Positions 8,274 to 18,200 of a stretch of DNA of 64,000 bases are shown in pieces. A program made the position numbers and the translations under genes. The stretch comes from QHXW01 sp035280425 (GTDB lineage: Bacteria; Acidobacteriota; Terriglobia; Bryobacterales; Bryobacteraceae): the NCBI GenBank assembly GCA_035280425.1, contig DATEFW010000034.1, forward strand, positions 62,001-126,000. The letters run 5' to 3'. How positions within the stretch are numbered: position 1 is the stretch's first letter; each line of letters begins with the position of its first letter. The notes beneath the pieces were generated by a model. The model did not search any database, was not told where the DNA came from, and saw only the letters and a list, made by a program, of their open reading frames with translations.

Positions 8274-9536
8274 TCAGCGGCTCCCTGGCCCGAAATGCCG
8301 TGAACCGGCCAGCAGTTTCGCCGCAGGGATCACCACCTGATCACCTTCGACTCTTGATTCGAGCGGAATCGGATTGCAGCCTCCCTGCGAGCCGATAGTC
8401 GGAATGTTGATGGCCGATGCGCAATTCTTGCAGATCACGTTGGGGCCTTTCTGATAGTAGCCCTGGTGCCCGCAGATCTGGCAAGCGTCAAACGCGATGG
8501 CGATGGATTGATCCGGCCGGCGGATGGCGATGATCCGGATGGTGACGCCGCCCGATTGAACGGCAAAACGGTGAAGCGTGCCATCGTTAACCGAGCTGAC
8601 CGGAATACGCGCAAACCCGTCTGCGACCACCAGCGGAGCGGGGGTCGAAAGCTCCGTCTCGGATTTGGCGTAAATGAATTCGGCCGTGATCGTGAGCATG
8701 AACAAAGCCGCAGCCGAGCAGGATGCCAGGACCCACAGGCGCTCGCGCCGCGCCGTCCATTTGGCCTTGCGCAGTTGAGCGCCGGCGAGATCGCGGACAT
8801 CCGGCGCGCGCCTTCTGCGCCATTCCATCAAGAGCATGGTTGCTGCGAGCGCCAGGATGGTGACGAAAAAGAACGCATCGTTGCGCACGATAGGCCCGAC
8901 CAGCGCCATTTCGCGCTCGCTGCTCGGCAGGATCTGGCCTTCGGAAAGCTCGTGGAGTCCCGTGATAGTCAGTTGCAGAACTACGACCATGAGGATCACG
9001 GTAGTTATGCGGAAGAAGCTTCCCATATTGATTCGGATCGTCCCGCGGACGAAACTGACCCCGAACAAGACGGCGAGGGCTAAGCCCAGCGCTGTGCCTA
9101 AAGATTGCATGATTCCCGAAGTGTCGAAGCGCAGGCTGGCGATCATCAGCACCATCTCCACGCCCTCGCGAAAAATCATCAGAAAGACGAATAGAAAAAC
9201 GCCCCAGCGGGAGGCGGCGGAGGCGCTTCCTTGTTGCAAACGAGTTTCAATTTGGCCTTTGAGATCCCGGGCATGGCGGTTCATCCAGATGACCAGGGTG
9301 AGAACGAAAGCCGCGCTGACCAGCAGCAGGGGGCCCTCATACCGGTCATCGTTGATATCGATCCGGGCGAGCACGGCGGCCACCAAAAAGCTTGCAAATA
9401 CAGCGGCTCCGAACGCTTTGTAGACCGAAGGAAGCAGCTCGATGCGGCCGATTTTCCGCAGATAGGCAACCGCGATCGCGATCACCAACGCCGCTTCAAC
9501 GCCTTCTCGTAACGCGATGACAAAAGTTTGCAGCAT
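8274..9536 (-). CDS. FTR1/EfeU-type iron permease fused to DUF2318
   Basis: 420 residues from the ATG at 9536; a longer in-frame reading upstream is not protein-like and lacks a membrane-protein N-terminus. The FTR1 domain has two REGVE motifs, at residues 10-14 and 123-127, each in a transmembrane helix; these acidic motifs bind iron in FTR1/EfeU. After seven or more helices comes a DUF2318 domain (about 330-410) with C352, C355, H357, C369 and C372 and a GGCNPIPL signature. In the Campylobacter P19 system DUF2318 occurs next to Ftr1, and here it is covalently joined. It probably acts in high-affinity iron import, with the Cys-rich domain exposed outside the cytoplasmic membrane. First gene of the operon. 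Confidence 0.93.
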   Translation of the reverse strand: MLQTFVIALREGVEAALVIAIAVAYLRKIGRIELLPSVYKAFGAAVFASFLVAAVLARIDINDDRYEGPLLLVSAAFVLTLVIWMNRHARDLKGQIETRLQQGSASAASRWGVFLFVFLMIFREGVEMVLMIASLRFDTSGIMQSLGTALGLALAVLFGVSFVRGTIRINMGSFFRITTVILMVVVLQLTITGLHELSEGQILPSSEREMALVGPIVRNDAFFFVTILALAATMLLMEWRRRRAPDVRDLAGAQLRKAKWTARRERLWVLASCSAAALFMLTITAEFIYAKSETELSTPAPLVVADGFARIPVSSVNDGTLHRFAVQSGGVTIRIIAIRRPDQSIAIAFDACQICGHQGYYQKGPNVICKNCASAINIPTIGSQGGCNPIPLESRVEGDQVVIPAAKLLAGSRHFGPGSR

Positions 9537-9950
9537 AGCAACTGGGTTGCAAGTAGATATTGTACTGCATTGTACGCCGGTTGCATTTTGCGGTGCGCAT
9601 GCGGCAGGCAAAAAATGGAGCGGCAAGTACCCTCCGGCCGGCATGCGCGGCAACGGCCAGGGTGAGTCCCAGGCAGGTGGCAAGCTCCGTTGCACGCACC
9701 CGGCTGCCGTCACGATGGAAGGATCAGCCGGAACCAGCTACTTCCCGCTCCTTAGCTCAATAGTGAGGCGCGGTTAAATTGCGTTTCACCGATTTCTCGC
9801 ATCGCGGACGAAAAAGATTTCGTTCCGTTTTCCACAGCGTTGGCGTTGCAAACGTCTGAAAAAAAATCATCCGGGGTGCGATCAAAATTCGGTGATGGAC
9901 TCGATGCGTTTTTCTTCTCGTTTAACAATCGAGCGTGCTAAAATTTTCGC
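9537..9950. other. Divergent intergenic region between the iron operon and the MerR-TPR gene
   Basis: About 410 bases without a convincing gene. On the FTR1 side it holds nested direct repeats (9545-9585) and two -10-like elements on the minus strand. On the other side it becomes AT-rich and ends in an extended -10 element just before the MerR-TPR start. No tRNA or known riboswitch was recognised. Confidence 0.5.
9545..9585. promoter_or_regulatory. Nested direct repeats upstream of FTR1 (possible operator)
   Basis: GGTTGCA occurs at 9545-9551 and 9579-9585 and brackets two copies of ATTGTAC whose starts, 9559 and 9569, lie one helical turn apart. On the minus strand the inner pair reads TACAAT twice, either of which could be the -10 of the FTR1 operon (start at 9536). 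A regulator binding two adjacent turns could control the operon. This is inferred from pattern alone; it does not match a Fur or classical DtxR box that I recognise. Confidence 0.35.
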
Positions 9951-9951
9951 G
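9936..9951 (+). promoter_or_regulatory. Extended -10 element directly before the MerR-TPR start (leaderless)
   Basis: TG at 9936-9937, one base, then TAAAAT at 9939-9944. The GTG start codon is at 9951, where transcription would be expected to begin. No Shine-Dalgarno sequence fits in the six-base gap. No good -35 hexamer is visible, consistent with an extended -10 promoter. Confidence 0.5.
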
Positions 9952-10859
9952 TGCTCGATTCTGGCGCCAGCCATGAGTACTCGCGGCAGGATGTGCGCCG
10001 CCTGCTGAGAGTTTCCGAGCAGCAGCTTCGGAGCTGGGAGCGCCACGGGCTCATCGCGAATGCGCCTTCATTTTCCTTCTCGGACCTGATCGCTCTCAAG
10101 ACACTGCAAAAATTGAAGGAGAACCGCATACCGCCGCGTAAAATCGGTCGCGCGCTGACGGCTCTCAAGAAGAAGCTATCGGAAGTGGAACGGCCGCTTT
10201 CCGAACTGAAGATTCTTTCCGACGGCCGAACTATCGCGGTGCAGATCGCGGGTCAAAAAATGGAGGCGCTCACCGGCCAGATGCTGTTCGATTTCGAAAC
10301 CTCGGAGCTGGGCAGCGTGGCAGCACTCGCTCCCAAGCGCGCCACCGGCCGTGTGAACGCGGAGCGGCAGGCTGAAGCGTATTTTCAGCAGGGTCTGGCG
10401 CTGGAGGAATCGGGCTCTCCCATCGATCAAGCCATCGAGGCTTATAAGAAAGCCGTCGAGCTGAATCCTGCGGCGGGGGGCGCCCTGGTCAATCTTGGAA
10501 CGATTTACTACCGCCAGCGAAAGTACCGGGAGGCCGAGCAGAATTACCAGCGCGCGATCGAGGTAGACTCCAACTATCCGCTGGCGCATTATAACCTCGG
10601 AAACCTGTTCGATGAGCAGGGCGATCTCACGCGCGCCGAACAGCACTATACGACCGCGCTGCAGCTCAACCCCAATTATGCCGATGCCCATTTCAACCTC
10701 GCGCTCCTCGCCGAGCGCCGCGGCGATTTTCTGACGGCCGTGCGCCACTGGAAGTCTTATCTGAAGCTGGATTCGACCGGCACCTGGGCCGCCATCGCGC
10801 GGCGCCAATTGGAAAAGCTGCGGGAGGCGACGCTGATCCGTCCCCGTCCAAGCGCATAA
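9951..10859 (+). CDS. MerR-type HTH protein with C-terminal TPR repeats
   Basis: 302 residues from a GTG. Residues 9-75 form a MerR/HTH_17-like winged helix (YSRQDVRRLLRVSEQQLRSW, then FSFSDLIALKTLQKL). A linker of about 60 residues follows, then four TPR units from about 140 (AYFQQGLALEESGSPIDQAI; ALVNLGTIYYRQRKYREAE). No metal- or drug-binding MerR C-terminus is present, so TPR-mediated protein contact probably replaces ligand sensing. It is transcribed divergently from the iron operon, which makes it a candidate regulator of that operon; this is inference from position. The target is unknown. Confidence 0.82.
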   Translation: MLDSGASHEYSRQDVRRLLRVSEQQLRSWERHGLIANAPSFSFSDLIALKTLQKLKENRIPPRKIGRALTALKKKLSEVERPLSELKILSDGRTIAVQIAGQKMEALTGQMLFDFETSELGSVAALAPKRATGRVNAERQAEAYFQQGLALEESGSPIDQAIEAYKKAVELNPAAGGALVNLGTIYYRQRKYREAEQNYQRAIEVDSNYPLAHYNLGNLFDEQGDLTRAEQHYTTALQLNPNYADAHFNLALLAERRGDFLTAVRHWKSYLKLDSTGTWAAIARRQLEKLREATLIRPRPSA

Positions 10860-10927
10860 CCCCGGCGCCGGCATCCCGCGGCTTTCCCCCTGGCGATAAA
10901 CTGGTATTTGGATGACGACGTTCCCCG

Positions 10928-12133
10928 ATGCGCCTCCTCGCCGGATTTATTTTTCTTGCGCTCTTAACCACTGGATGTAGTTCGCAGGGTGATCATGCGC
11001 CGGTTATCGGCGAAGCATACGCCGGGCCTGCGACGCTTGTGCTGCGCGAGGAAATTAATCCCCACTCCGCGGTTGCCGGTACGGCGCACCACGGCGAGCG
11101 GCTCGAGATCATCCAGCAGCGGCGGCGCTTCGTTCGAGTTCGGACGGCAAAAGGCCAGGAGGGCTGGACCGACGAGCGCATGCTCCTCAGTCCCGATGAA
11201 ATCGCCAGGCTGAGACGATTTAGCCAGCAGGCGCGCAACATGCCTTCGCAAGGCGCCGCCACCACGTACGATGCGCTCAATATCCACATTGAACCTTCGC
11301 GCTTCTCGCCGAGCTTCCTGCAAGTCAAGCCGGGGGAGAAGCTGGACGTCATCGGACATGAAGTGGCCCCGCGAAAAGTCTTGCCGCGCAAACCTCTGGT
11401 CGCTCCTGCGCCGCGGCCGGTTGTTGTGAAAAAGTCGGAAAAAGCTCCGAAATACCCTCCTCCGCCCGCGCCGGCGCCGCCCAAGCCGCCCGATGACTGG
11501 TTGACGCTTTCGAAAACCAAGCTTCCGGAAGAAGCTGAAGAGAAGGACGCCAAAGAAGAGGAGCCCATGGATGACTGGTCGCTGGTTCGAACGGCGGCCG
11601 GACCGAGCGGCTGGGTGCTGACCCGGCGCCTGTTCATGTCCATTCCGGATGAAGTGGCGCAATACGCCGAAGGCCGCCGCATCACCTCGTACTTTCCGCT
11701 GGGCGAGATTCGGGACGGCGATCAAGTCAAAAAGATCTGGCTGTGGACCACGATTGAAGCGAGTCTTCAGCCCTATGATTTCGACAGTTATCGCGTCTTT
11801 GTTTGGAGTCTTCGTCATCATCGCTACGAGACGGCGTACATCCAGCGCCGGGTGCAAGGATATTTTCCCGTCCTGGTCGAGCCGCCCGGTTTTTCGGTTT
11901 GCGTTGACTCAGGCGGCGAGCACGTCCGCCGTATCTATTCAGTAAACGGAATAACCATCCGGCCTGCCGGCCAGAAACCGTGCGAGCCGCACGTTTTGGA
12001 ACGGCCGGTCGACTCCTCAACGCGGGTCATGACGCAAGCCCGCGCGGCCGCGCCCGAGGCGCCGGCTGATTCGTTATATGCGCGCGCCAGGAATCGGCTT
12101 CGATCGCTGCGCAAGCGCTGGTTCAACCGGTAG
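10928..12133 (+). CDS. SH3-type lipoprotein with Pro/Lys-rich central linker
   Basis: 401 residues. The N-terminus is a lipoprotein signal peptide with lipobox LTTGC (Cys at 17). Residues 30-95 resemble a bacterial SH3 domain (PHSAVAGTAHHGERLEIIQQ, then VRTAKGQEGWTDERML). A Pro/Lys/Glu-rich linker of about 80 residues (around 145-220) leads into a second SH3-like part ending in SGWVLTRRLFMSIPDEVAQY, then an unassigned domain with conserved aromatic residues. Bacterial SH3 domains often bind peptidoglycan or peptides, so an envelope role is likely. The ATG at 10928 is the only start giving an intact signal. Precise function unknown. Confidence 0.8.
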   Translation: MRLLAGFIFLALLTTGCSSQGDHAPVIGEAYAGPATLVLREEINPHSAVAGTAHHGERLEIIQQRRRFVRVRTAKGQEGWTDERMLLSPDEIARLRRFSQQARNMPSQGAATTYDALNIHIEPSRFSPSFLQVKPGEKLDVIGHEVAPRKVLPRKPLVAPAPRPVVVKKSEKAPKYPPPPAPAPPKPPDDWLTLSKTKLPEEAEEKDAKEEEPMDDWSLVRTAAGPSGWVLTRRLFMSIPDEVAQYAEGRRITSYFPLGEIRDGDQVKKIWLWTTIEASLQPYDFDSYRVFVWSLRHHRYETAYIQRRVQGYFPVLVEPPGFSVCVDSGGEHVRRIYSVNGITIRPAGQKPCEPHVLERPVDSSTRVMTQARAAAPEAPADSLYARARNRLRSLRKRWFNR

Positions 12134-12149
12134 CGTCTGGGCGGCGCGG

Positions 12150-14093
12150 TCAGCGCTGTTTAGGCAGATCAAGCGCCGGGTTCCGCGCAAAGAAATCGAA
12201 CGGGCGCAACTCGAACTCGTGCCACGCCACCGGCATCACCGGCCAGTCTTCCTGGCGCGGCACGTGGTGGAATCCCAAGGTGTACCAGACCACCAGATCG
12301 GTGTTCTCGATCGGCCGGTTTGCCTTGGTCCAGGCCGGCAGCCCGTCGCCGCCATGGCTCTGCGTCGGATAATCGCCCGCCGGGTACAGCTCGTCCTCAC
12401 GGTAGGGCGTTACCCAAAGATGATGCGCGATAAAGCCGGCACGCCGCTGCGGCCAGTCGTCATCCGTCATCAGTGAAATCTCGTTGTGCCCGGGCTGGAT
12501 CTGGTAGCCTACCGGATTTCCGAGCGGCCCCTTCACGTTGGGATTGATCACCCGCCACAATGCCGGGTGTTCCATCATCATCCGAAGCTGGCCCTCTTCT
12601 TCGACTTTGGCGACCTTTGACTCAGTAACCCACACGCTTTTGCGCGGATTGCCGTCCGCGACCCGTTGAGTTTTCAGCTGCTCTTTGAGAAAACTGTTTT
12701 CCGTCCCGTCAATGTCCAGATCCAGCCGGAACGCGAAGTAATGATCGTGGTTTACGGCGACGGTATTCTCGGCAACGAAGTGGCCGTACCGCCGATCTTT
12801 CCCGTCGCGATCCTCGGCGGCGGTCCGGCTGCGCACGGCTTTCACCTCGACGAAGCCGGTGGCTCCTACTCCGATCCGGATGCTTCCGTTCTGCTGGAAG
12901 GTCCAATCGACTGCGTAGTCGTAATTGCCGAAAGTGGTGATCATTCGCAGAACCAGGTCGCGCCGACGCCGGCTTTCGGTTTGAGACCCGCCCTCGCTGT
13001 GCCGCCACGCGAAGTCACCGGCTTCGCGTTCGAACAGGCAAGCCGTGCGCGGCCAGTGTTGCGGCATGCCGTGCGAGTTGGCAACCACGGAGTCGAAATA
13101 CACGGCATTATCCGGGCAGTCCGCACCCGGCTCGAGCACGCTGGCGACGCTGTTCCAGATGTTGCCTTCGCCCATATCAATGAACGTCACCGTATTCCAT
13201 CCCTCGGCGGGATCCTGGTAGGGAACGAAAATCTCGGCGAGTGAACCCGCATAAAGGATCGACCGCGGTCTGCCGCCATCGTTGAAAATTACATTTGTTA
13301 CGACGATCCCCACTCTCGGGTCAACCCGGAAATGAAAATTCCAGTTCTGCCAGCTCACCTGCGTGCCGTCGACCTTGAAGCCGTGCAGCGGTTGAAGAAC
13401 CGTAATCGGACCCGGTACTTCGCGCGTGCGGCCGATGGACTCGGTGTCAAAATCGGCGTTGCCGCGCGGCACCGGTACCACACCGGTGTCGATTACGCGA
13501 ATCACTTTTTGTTCCTCGGAATCCCAAACCACAATCACGCCTTCGATCGGATGAGCGCCGCGGTTCGAGGCCCCCCGGCCTTCGGAGCAGCGCACGCGCT
13601 GAAGCCTGCGCCCCTGTTCTTCCGGCGTGCCGAAGTATCCGGGCGAGTCGCCGCCGCAGCCCACCGTCTCGAAGTCCGTGATGCCGCGCTTGCGCATGGC
13701 AGCCTGCCATTCTGGGTTAGCCTTTACTTTCGCCTCGACCCCTTCGGTTTCGTCCGCGATCAACACCGGCTCCACGCCTTTGATTTCTTTCCACGAAACG
13801 AGTTTCCGGTTCGCAACATCCACGATGGCCTCGAACGTCCGGCGGCCTTGCTTAACGATGGCCAGCGCCTCGCGCCGGAACGGCCGGCCTGGCTTCCATC
13901 CGAGCACCTCGGCTTTCGGCGGCTCATGGAGATTAATGCCGGCGTAGCGGCTCTGGTCGTCGAGCTTGCCGGAACCCTTCATGGTTCCGTAAACGGCCCA
14001 GTACTCCTCCTGACTCAGTGCGTCGAGAGGATGACGCGGAGCTTCGGCCCCCACAAGCGATGCAAGCAAAAGAGAAATCAGAAAAGCGCGCAT
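12150..14093 (-). CDS. Copper-containing primary amine oxidase, exported
   Basis: 647 residues from the ATG at 14093, chosen because it begins a signal peptide (MRAFLISLLLASLVGAEA). AAGGAGGG lies 12 bases upstream; an in-frame GTG nine bases earlier is a possible alternative. The catalytic features of the family are present: the Tyr that becomes topaquinone in NYDY (Tyr391), the catalytic-base Asp in FIDMGEG (about 306), two copper His in HDHYF, and the third in GFHHVPRQEDWPVMP. Cys326 and Cys352 fit the family's conserved disulfide. These enzymes oxidise primary amines to aldehydes with release of ammonia and hydrogen peroxide. The substrate cannot be told. Confidence 0.93.
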   Translation of the reverse strand: MRAFLISLLLASLVGAEAPRHPLDALSQEEYWAVYGTMKGSGKLDDQSRYAGINLHEPPKAEVLGWKPGRPFRREALAIVKQGRRTFEAIVDVANRKLVSWKEIKGVEPVLIADETEGVEAKVKANPEWQAAMRKRGITDFETVGCGGDSPGYFGTPEEQGRRLQRVRCSEGRGASNRGAHPIEGVIVVWDSEEQKVIRVIDTGVVPVPRGNADFDTESIGRTREVPGPITVLQPLHGFKVDGTQVSWQNWNFHFRVDPRVGIVVTNVIFNDGGRPRSILYAGSLAEIFVPYQDPAEGWNTVTFIDMGEGNIWNSVASVLEPGADCPDNAVYFDSVVANSHGMPQHWPRTACLFEREAGDFAWRHSEGGSQTESRRRRDLVLRMITTFGNYDYAVDWTFQQNGSIRIGVGATGFVEVKAVRSRTAAEDRDGKDRRYGHFVAENTVAVNHDHYFAFRLDLDIDGTENSFLKEQLKTQRVADGNPRKSVWVTESKVAKVEEEGQLRMMMEHPALWRVINPNVKGPLGNPVGYQIQPGHNEISLMTDDDWPQRRAGFIAHHLWVTPYREDELYPAGDYPTQSHGGDGLPAWTKANRPIENTDLVVWYTLGFHHVPRQEDWPVMPVAWHEFELRPFDFFARNPALDLPKQR

Positions 14094-14225
14094 CGGGAAC
14101 ACGGCCCTCCTTGTAATAAGCCGAGGCATTCTATCACGGGAAGTTTTGGAGAAGAATGGTACCGGTACGTCTGGCGCTTGATTGCTGACAGCGGCGCGTG
14201 TTAACGTCTTGCCCAGAGGCCAAAC

Positions 14226-14336
14226 ATGTTCAACCCGGACGCCGCATTCGTCGCATTGGTGCTGTTTGTGAGCGTCGCTGCACTGCTGTTTCCGGGTGGG
14301 CCCGATAGGCCCCGCCGGGCCCGCGTCCAGATTTAG
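14226..14336 (+). CDS. Possible 36-residue single-span membrane peptide
   Basis: A short reading frame, ATG at 14226 to TAG at 14334-14336, preceded by AGAGG at a six-base distance. The peptide starts MFNPDAAFVALVLFVSVAAL, a plausible single transmembrane helix, and ends in a basic tail rich in Arg and Pro. It lies in the gap between two minus-strand genes with nothing else on its strand. Support is limited to the ribosome-binding site and the hydropathy; no homologue is recognised. Confidence 0.4.
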   Translation: MFNPDAAFVALVLFVSVAALLFPGGPDRPRRARVQI

Positions 14337-14341
14337 CCGGA

Positions 14342-14983
14342 TTATTTCACTGCCAGCGCGCACATCACCGCGGCCGGCTTCATCCTCTTCGATTCCAGGC
14401 GAACATCCGAGAATCGCGCCGCACGGAGCCACTCGACCAGCAGTTGGCCGGTCTCCCGCGCAGGCCGCGTTTTCCTCCGAGGCTGCACCGCAACCGCGAT
14501 TAGCCCGCCGCTCCGGAGCACGCGCCGCATCTCCTCCAGCACCTCCACCGGATCGTTCCAGAACTGCGCGACGTTGATCGAAAAAATCTTATGGAACGAC
14601 TCGTCCGCATAGGGTAGCCGCAAAGCTTCCGCATGGCGGATCTCGACGCGTCCGGCGCGGATCGCCGCCGCGTTGCGTTTGCGAGCCTGCTCCACCATGA
14701 CCTCGGAGTGATCGACGCCGGCCACGAAGCCATCAATCGCCATCTCGCTCACGCGCCGGATATCCATGCCCGAGCCGAACCCGACTTCGAGCACGCGGTC
14801 ATCCTCATGAATGTCGAGCAGCGGCAAAACCCACCAGCTCCGTTGCTTGTTGCGCAACGCCATCAGGTGGCCGGCCAGGCGTCCGGCGAAGCCCGTGGGG
14901 CGCGCGAACTGTCCTCGCCATCCGAAGGCCCCATCCGGCGCAGGAACACAGATTGCAGGAGTGGATGCGAGCGAGTTTTTCAT
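14342..14983 (-). CDS. Class I SAM-dependent methyltransferase
   Basis: 213 residues from the ATG at 14983, which has GAGGA shortly upstream; an upstream extension to 15022 seems unlikely. Motif I VLEVGFGSGMDIRR binds the adenosyl part of SAM, and VAGVDHSEVMVEQARKRN, RLPYADESFHKIFSINVAQF and EEMRRVLRSGGLIAVAV are motifs II to IV of the Methyltransf_11 (UbiE-like) group. The C-terminus is short and its substrate-binding part uninformative. It lies alone between the amine oxidase and bamA, on the other strand from bamA. Small molecules or lipids are the usual substrates of this group. Confidence 0.88.
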   Translation of the reverse strand: MKNSLASTPAICVPAPDGAFGWRGQFARPTGFAGRLAGHLMALRNKQRSWWVLPLLDIHEDDRVLEVGFGSGMDIRRVSEMAIDGFVAGVDHSEVMVEQARKRNAAAIRAGRVEIRHAEALRLPYADESFHKIFSINVAQFWNDPVEVLEEMRRVLRSGGLIAVAVQPRRKTRPARETGQLLVEWLRAARFSDVRLESKRMKPAAVMCALAVK

Positions 14984-15089
14984 GAGTCCTCTTCGTAGTG
15001 AATACGCAGGTCCAAGCTGCAAGGTTCGACCGTTTTACGTGTGTAACCGATGGCCCACTGTGGTGGCTATCGCTCACCCGATGCAGTCG

Positions 15090-15118
15090 TTGTTGACCGG
15101 CGATGGTTTCGCTAGAAT
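15090..15118 (+). promoter_or_regulatory. Sigma-70-like promoter for bamA
   Basis: TTGTTG at 15090-15095, a spacer of 17 bases, then TAGAAT at 15113-15118. It lies 99 bases before the chosen bamA ATG and points toward it. Pattern evidence only. Confidence 0.45.
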
Positions 15119-15217
15119 AGGGCTTTATCACATCTGCGTGGGTTGTCTTGCGTGAAACCTTTTACGGGAGAGCCACGTCTTTCCTCCGTCGCAGACTGGA
15201 AAGGAACCCGGTTTTTC

Positions 15218-18200
15218 ATGAGTTTTTGCAGGCGTGTGCGCCTGGCTGGCATCCTGGTATGTTTCGTTGGCGCGCTTGCTGTTGCTCCCGCCCGGCCGCA
15301 GACTCCACCGCAGGAGAACCCCAAGCCGGCTGAACCAGCCAAACCAGGCGAGCAGGCCAAGCCGGCTACGCAACAACAGCAGCCGAAGCCCGCCCAGGAA
15401 CCCAAAAAAGCGAATCCGTTCGAAAATGTTCCGCAGACCGCCGAGCCGGCGCCGCCTCCTCAGCAGCCCGGCCAACCCGGTAAACCGCAACTCGAAGCGC
15501 CGCCGACTGCTCCCCAGGCCGCCGCCCCCAAAGGCAAAGTCATCGAAGCCATTGAATTCCGCGGAGCGAGGCGCGTTCCCCAGGACACGCTGCGCGCCAT
15601 GATCCTGACACGCAAGGGCGACATTTATGACGAAGACTCCCTGCACCGCGACTTCATGATTCTTTGGAACAGCGGCCGTTTCGACGATATTGTGCTGGAG
15701 ACCGAGCCGGGTAAGGAAGGGGTCATTCTGCGGTATGTGGTCACCGAGCGCCGGGTGATCCGCGATATCAAATACGGACCCGGTATGAAATCCGTAACGG
15801 TGTCCGAGGTGCTCGACCGGTTCAAGGAACGCAAGGTCGGTTTGTCGGTCGAGTCCCAGTACGATCCCAACAAAATCCAGCGTGCCGCGGTTGTGCTGAA
15901 GGAATTTCTTTCCGAGCGCGGGCGGCAGTACGCGACGGTCGAGCCGGAAATACGCCAGATTCCGCCGTCCTCACTCGAGGTCTACTTCAACGTAAATGAA
16001 GGCCCCAAGGTGAAGGTGGGGAATATCGATATCCAGGGCAATAAGGCTTTCAGCGATCGTGTGGTCATCCGGGCGATGAAGAATCTTCACCCGGTTGGCA
16101 TTCCGCATTCCATCTTCTTTGAGGGTTTGTTCGCCAAGACTTTCGATTCCTCAAAGCTCGAGGAAGATAAGGAACGCATCCGCCAGTTTTATCAGGACAA
16201 AGGCTACTTCACCGTGCGCGTGCTCGATTCGAAGGTGACATTGCGCGACGTCGGCGGCAAAGGCCTGCATATTCCCCTGTTGAAGCCGAACAAACCGGGT
16301 AAGCGCGCCGATATCGAGATCCCCGTCGAAGAAGGCCAGCTCATGCATCTGAACAAGATGAATTTCGTGGGCGTCAAGCTGTTCCGCACCACGGATTTCC
16401 TGCAAAAAAATATCTTCCAGATGAATGACGGCGACGTTTTTTCGACCGCAAAGCTGCGCAAGGGCATTGAAAATATGAAGAAGCTCTACGGCGAATTCGG
16501 ATATATCGATTTCGTCCCCGAGCCTTCGTTCGATCCCATTCCGAACACCGATAAGATCGACCTCACCCTCACCGCCGACGAAGGCAAACAGTTCTTCGTC
16601 CGCCGCATCGATTTCACCGGCAACACAACCACGCGCGACAAAGTCATCCGGCGCGAAATTCTGCTCGATGAGGGCGACATCTTCAACAACCGGTTGTGGG
16701 AGCTGAGCATCCTGCGCCTGAATCAGCTCGGATATTTCGAGATGCTCAAGGCGGAAGACGCCGCCACCATCCAGCGTAATACCCAGACCAACACGGTCGA
16801 CATCACGCTTAAAGTGAAGGAGCGCGGCAAGAACTCGATCGGCTTGAACGGCGGTGTGTCGGGAATCGCCGGCAGCTTCATGGGATTCAACTATTCGACT
16901 AATAACTTCCTTGGTTTGGGCGAAACATTGTCGCTTGATTCGCAGCTCGGCACGCGTTTGCGTTCTGTGAGCTTCGGCTTCACCGAGCCGTATTTTCTCG
17001 ATAAGCCCATCCAGTTGGGCTTCGTCGTTTACTTACGGCGATTCGACTTCGACCAGGGCCGCGAGGCGTCGATCCTGACGGGGCAGAATTTGATCCCGCT
17101 CTATAACGCTCTGGGCACCAATAATCTGCTCAACTATATTCAGAACGGCCACGGCTTCAACGTTTCCGCCAGCAAGATGCTGCGGCGCAGCTTCGCGCGC
17201 GTAGGCATCACATACGGCTACGACAATTCCCAGATCAAGACCACCAGCGACGCCGCCACCCAGTATTTCGATTACATCAACTTTGAGGGAGTCAACGGGC
17301 CCAATTCGCTGTCCGGCATCAAGACCAGCTCGATTACGCCGTCCTACAGCTATAACACCGTCAACCACCCGATCAACCCGACCGGCGGCAAGAGCATATT
17401 CTTCTCGACGCAGTTTGCAGGCAGCTTCCTGGGCGGTAACGTGAACACCATCCGTCCGACGTTAGACTTCAAGTACTTCCACCCGAATCCGCTGCACCGC
17501 AGCCATATCCTCGCGGCCCATTTCATGGGTTCGGTGCTTACCGGTTACGGCGGTAAGGTCGCGCCGCCTTTCGCCCGCACCTACATCGGCGGCGAACAGG
17601 ATATCCGCGGCTTCGAGATCTGGGGTATCAGCCCTATCGCGTTCGTGGCGAGCGAGGCCAACGTGCCCGTATATAACAACGATGGCACGGTAAGGACGCA
17701 AAAGGTCATTGTCAAGAACGCGCCTTCGACTGTGCCGGTGACCATGAGAATCCCGTCCTATCAGTTGATTTTTCCGGGCGGCGACACGCAGTTGATCGCC
17801 AATTTCGAATACCGCATCCCCATCTTCGGGCCGGTAACGCTGGCGCCGTTCTTTGATGCCGGTGTCAACCGCATCCTGCTGCCCAGTGAATTAAAGATGA
17901 ACCCCGGGCGGGTGGCGCAACTGAACGCGTCCTATCCGCAAGCCGCATTCGACGGCCGGGTCAAAATCGCGCCGGGCACGCAGAACATGCGCTCCTCAGT
18001 GGGGCTTGAGCTTGGCGTGCTTTTGCCGGTGGTGCAAGCCCCGTTCCGCGTCTATTGGGCATACAATCCCCAGGTTGTGCGCGAGTTCCTGCAACCGCCG
18101 ATCGTAGCCGACCGGTCATATTTCCCGAACAACGCGACCTTTCTGCACTCGATCGCGTCGTTCGGCCAGGCGTATCCGTTCTTTGAGAAGCGCAGCACGT

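Noticed and set aside
9745..9790. tRNA-like string (CTCCTTAGCTCAATAGTGAG)
   Set aside because: Resembles a tRNA D-arm, but no acceptor, anticodon or T-arm can be built around it.
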